From Gammaproteobacteria bacterium UBA3532 (GTDB taxonomy: Bacteria > Pseudomonadota > Gammaproteobacteria > Enterobacterales > UBA3532), in the NCBI GenBank assembly GCA_002376965.1, contig DFOV01000164.1, positions 1 to 15,228 on the forward strand: a stretch of 15,228 nt of DNA, read 5' to 3'. The stretch's first letter is position 1. Every line of letters begins with the position of its first letter. A model generated the notes under the pieces. That model was not told where the DNA came from, ran no database searches, and saw only the letters and a list, made by a program, of their open reading frames with translations. A program made the position numbers and the translations under genes. Positions 13,150 to 15,228 of this stretch are shown here, one piece after another.

Positions 13150-14058
13150 GTGGCATTTGATTTCAATCAAACCTATATCTTTATCAAGATTGTTGAGTGT
13201 GGCTCAATCAGTAACGCCGCCAGAAACTTAAACATGCCGAAAGCAACCATAAGCCGCAAGTTAGCTCAGCTAGAAGAAAGCCTGGCTATACAGCTGGTAA
13301 AACGCACTACGCGTAAATTGACGCTAACGGATGCTGGCCAGTCCTATTTTCAAAAATGCCAACCGATTATGCAGGAAATGCTCGAAGCCAATCGCTTTGT
13401 CAGCCAGTTGCAAGACGAACCTCAGGGCATGTTGCGGATCACTGCGCCAATTAACTTCGCTGATCGTTTTTTGGGCGATATAGTGGTCGATTTTTTGCGC
13501 CACTATCCCAAAATACAGGTCGATATGTCACTCTCTGATCGGTTGTTTGATCTCATTGAAAGTAATATTGATCTGGCTTTTCGTGTTGGTAAGCTTAATG
13601 ATTCGACTTATATAGCGCGTCGCTTAGGTGGCACTCAGCAGTTTGTTGTTGCTTCTCCTGACTACCTGCAACAACACGGAACACCAAAAGAGCCCAAGGA
13701 GCTGGAGGCTCACAATGTGGTTGGCTATAGCGGCTCATACCGTTCCATTCAATTTACCAATCAGGATAACCATCAACAGACGGTTAATGTGGCTGGTCGA
13801 CTTTGTGTCAATCATCTTAGTTTGATGCACTTAGCCTGTGTATCGGGATTAGGCATATCGATTTTACCGACATTTTTATGCCATCAGGATCTGGTAGACG
13901 GCCGGTTGGTCAGGATATTAGAAGACTGGCATTGGAACTTTGGGGATATCTACGCTATTTATCCCGGCCAGCGACATTTATCGAATAATGTGCGCGTATT
14001 TCTCGACTTTGTGATCGAACGCCTGGCCGAGCAGCCTTGGCTGCCAAAAGAAACGTAA
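13150..14058 (+). CDS. LysR-type transcriptional regulator, CrgA-like (302 aa)
   Basis: An N-terminal winged helix-turn-helix (about residues 5-62) has the family pattern FIKIVECGSISNAARNL, then MPKATISRKLAQLEESL and KRTTRKLTLTDAG. A periplasmic-binding-protein-like effector domain follows, with GMLRITAPINFADRFL and SNIDLAFRVGKL typical of the CrgA-like subgroup. The GTG at 13150 is chosen because AAGGGG (13138-13143) lies six bases upstream and the protein then starts just before the HTH. An ATG at 13123 and a TTG at 13096 lack ribosome binding sites and give atypical extensions. It is divergent from the RND operon and 15 bases upstream of an AEC permease gene, so it probably controls one or both. 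The effector is unknown. Confidence 0.9.
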   Translation: MAFDFNQTYIFIKIVECGSISNAARNLNMPKATISRKLAQLEESLAIQLVKRTTRKLTLTDAGQSYFQKCQPIMQEMLEANRFVSQLQDEPQGMLRITAPINFADRFLGDIVVDFLRHYPKIQVDMSLSDRLFDLIESNIDLAFRVGKLNDSTYIARRLGGTQQFVVASPDYLQQHGTPKEPKELEAHNVVGYSGSYRSIQFTNQDNHQQTVNVAGRLCVNHLSLMHLACVSGLGISILPTFLCHQDLVDGRLVRILEDWHWNFGDIYAIYPGQRHLSNNVRVFLDFVIERLAEQPWLPKET

Positions 14059-14073
14059 ATTTGGAGTGGATGT

Positions 14074-14988
14074 ATGTTAAATGCGCTTGGCTTAATGGTA
14101 TTGCTGATCGCTTTAGGGGCGCTCTTTCGCTTTAAAGAAGTGGGTGGGCTTTGCTACGACAATGGCCGCAAAGTTTTAACCACATTGGTTTATTACATCT
14201 TCCTACCGGCTCTGATTTTGTCAGTGATGTCCAAGCATCAGCCGAGCCTTACCACGTTGAAAATCATCTTGTGTTCGGCAAGCGGGGTTTTAATGGGTGT
14301 TGCGGTGGCATGGCTGGTTTATCGGCGTACCACACTGCCTGCCAAGGGCGCTTTGGTATTGGCGAGTGCCTGGGGAAACGCTACCTATATGGGGATTCCT
14401 TTTCTAAGTAACACCCTTGGCGAGCACACCACCATTATCGCCCTTACCTATGATTTGCTTGCTCACACGCCGTTGCTGTTAACTCTGGGAATAAGTATTG
14501 CTATCTATTGTGGCAGTAATGGGCAAAGCAGACGTAAAATCCCCTGGAGTGAATTACTGCGAATACCACCGCTGTGGGCGGCCGTTATTGCTATGGCGCT
14601 GGCCAGCTTGGGAGTAGCGCTTCCTGAATCCGTGTTGTTTTGGTGCCAAACATTGGGTGCAGCGGTCGTTCCGCTTATGCTCATTGCCTTGGGTATGAGC
14701 CTGCCGTGGCAGGCTCTGCATCAGCTTAACTGGCGGCTTTATCCGGCTGCGTTGATTATTCAGCTATTGCTATTACCTATTGTTGTGACGGGGGTGGCGT
14801 ATGCTTTGGGGGTGTCAGAAGAAACCTTTCAAGCGGTGGTACTTGAGGCCGCTATGCCAAGTATGGTGTTAGGCCTTGTGATTTGCGATCGCTACCATTT
14901 ACAGACCGAGCACTATGCAGCGGTTGTTTGCTTGTCGACATTAGTAAGTATGGTCACATTGCCTGTTTGGTACGCTTTGCTGAGCTGA
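14074..14988 (+). CDS. AEC (auxin efflux carrier) family permease (304 aa)
   Basis: Integral inner-membrane protein with about ten hydrophobic helices in two five-helix halves. The linker near residues 148-158 is basic (GSNGQSRRK). The motif SAWGNATYMGIPFL near residue 110 is characteristic of the AEC family, as is the late VLEAAMPSMVLGLVI. Bacterial members move small organic acids such as malate or malonate, or other anionic metabolites; the substrate here cannot be told. The ATG at 14074 follows TTGGAGTGG with suitable spacing. The gene begins 15 bases after the LysR stop, so the two are likely one transcript. It is followed seven bases after its stop by the REP-like array. Confidence 0.88.
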   Translation: MLNALGLMVLLIALGALFRFKEVGGLCYDNGRKVLTTLVYYIFLPALILSVMSKHQPSLTTLKIILCSASGVLMGVAVAWLVYRRTTLPAKGALVLASAWGNATYMGIPFLSNTLGEHTTIIALTYDLLAHTPLLLTLGISIAIYCGSNGQSRRKIPWSELLRIPPLWAAVIAMALASLGVALPESVLFWCQTLGAAVVPLMLIALGMSLPWQALHQLNWRLYPAALIIQLLLLPIVVTGVAYALGVSEETFQAVVLEAAMPSMVLGLVICDRYHLQTEHYAAVVCLSTLVSMVTLPVWYALLS

Positions 14989-14995
14989 CACTTTT

Positions 14996-15228
14996 GTAGC
15001 CTGAGCGAACCCGGATCTTCGTAGCCTGAGCTTGTCGAAGGCCATGCCCGATGTCAGATGCGCTTCGACAAGCTCAGCGAACCCAGATCTCCGTAGCCTG
15101 AGCTTGTCGAAGGCCGTGCTCAGTGTCAGAAGCGCTTCGACAGGCTCAGCGAACCCGGATCTCCGTAGCCTGAGCTTGTCGAAGGCCGTGCTCGATGTCA
15201 GAAGAGCTTCGACAGGCTCAGCGAACCA
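14996..15228. repeat. 72-bp tandem array of REP-like elements, truncated by the window end
   Basis: Units start at 15021, 15093 and 15165, each opening with GTAGCCTGAGCTTGTCGAAG. The first contains a perfect 15-base inverted repeat, CTGAGCTTGTCGAAG at 15026-15040 and CTTCGACAAGCTCAG at 15063-15077, with a 22-base loop. In the next two units the right arm has one A-to-G change. The stretch 14996-15020 is a remnant unit in which the hairpin has been deleted, joining GTAGCCTGAG directly to CGAACCCGGATCTTC. The family is the same as at 8540-8683, inverted, and it follows the 3' end of the AEC gene. The array may continue beyond the window. Confidence 0.9.

Noticed and set aside
14996..15228. CRISPR array
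   Set aside because: The repeats are palindromic units directly abutting with a 72-bp period and near-identical sequence throughout. There are no unique spacers and no cas genes.

Overview
The window looks like a chromosomal segment of a heterotrophic Gammaproteobacterium, probably marine or aquatic and polysaccharide-degrading. The basis is an E. coli MalZ-like glucosidase, a very large secreted polysaccharide lyase-like protein with calcium-binding and carbohydrate-binding modules, an outer-membrane/RND envelope operon and a CrgA-type LysR regulator. I cannot name genus or species from sequence alone. No rRNA, tRNA, CRISPR array, transposase or phage gene is visible.

Layout. (1) 1-1792, plus strand: the 3' part of a cytoplasmic maltodextrin glucosidase (malZ-like), followed one base later by a SemiSWEET sugar transporter; a likely terminator for this pair lies inside the neighbouring antisense gene. 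(2) 1794-2192, minus strand: a single-domain haem globin, preceded by a perfect FNR-type palindrome at 2263-2276, which suggests oxygen-dependent control. (3) 2488-3483, plus: a cytoplasmic Sel1-repeat protein. (4) 3627-8216, plus: a 1529-residue secreted protein with signal peptide, six FG-GAP/VCBS repeats, thrombospondin-3-like calcium repeats, a PcRGLX/YetA-like (PL26-type) lyase core, a Calx-beta domain and two golvesin-type C-terminal domains. (5) 8239-8418, minus: an overlooked 59-residue two-helix membrane protein with a good ribosome binding site. (6) 8470-8683: 18-bp tandem repeats that run into two REP-like hairpin elements. (7) 12981 down to 8685, minus: a tightly overlapping three-gene operon encoding an MMPL/RND inner-membrane permease, a periplasmic LolA-fold protein (outer membrane lipoprotein-sorting family) and an outer-membrane beta-barrel, together a plausible trans-envelope route for a hydrophobic substrate. 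(8) 13150-14988, plus: a divergent LysR-type regulator and an AEC-family permease. (9) 14996-15228: a 72-bp tandem array of the same REP-like family, running off the window edge.

How the parts fit. Regions 1 and 4 both concern carbohydrate use, but nothing shows that they are co-regulated. The strongest candidate for an uncharacterised system is the RND/LolA-like/OMP operon with its divergent regulator. The most unusual single protein is the multi-domain lyase-like enzyme. The best regulatory observation is the FNR box upstream of the globin gene. All family assignments come from recognising motifs by eye, with no database search.
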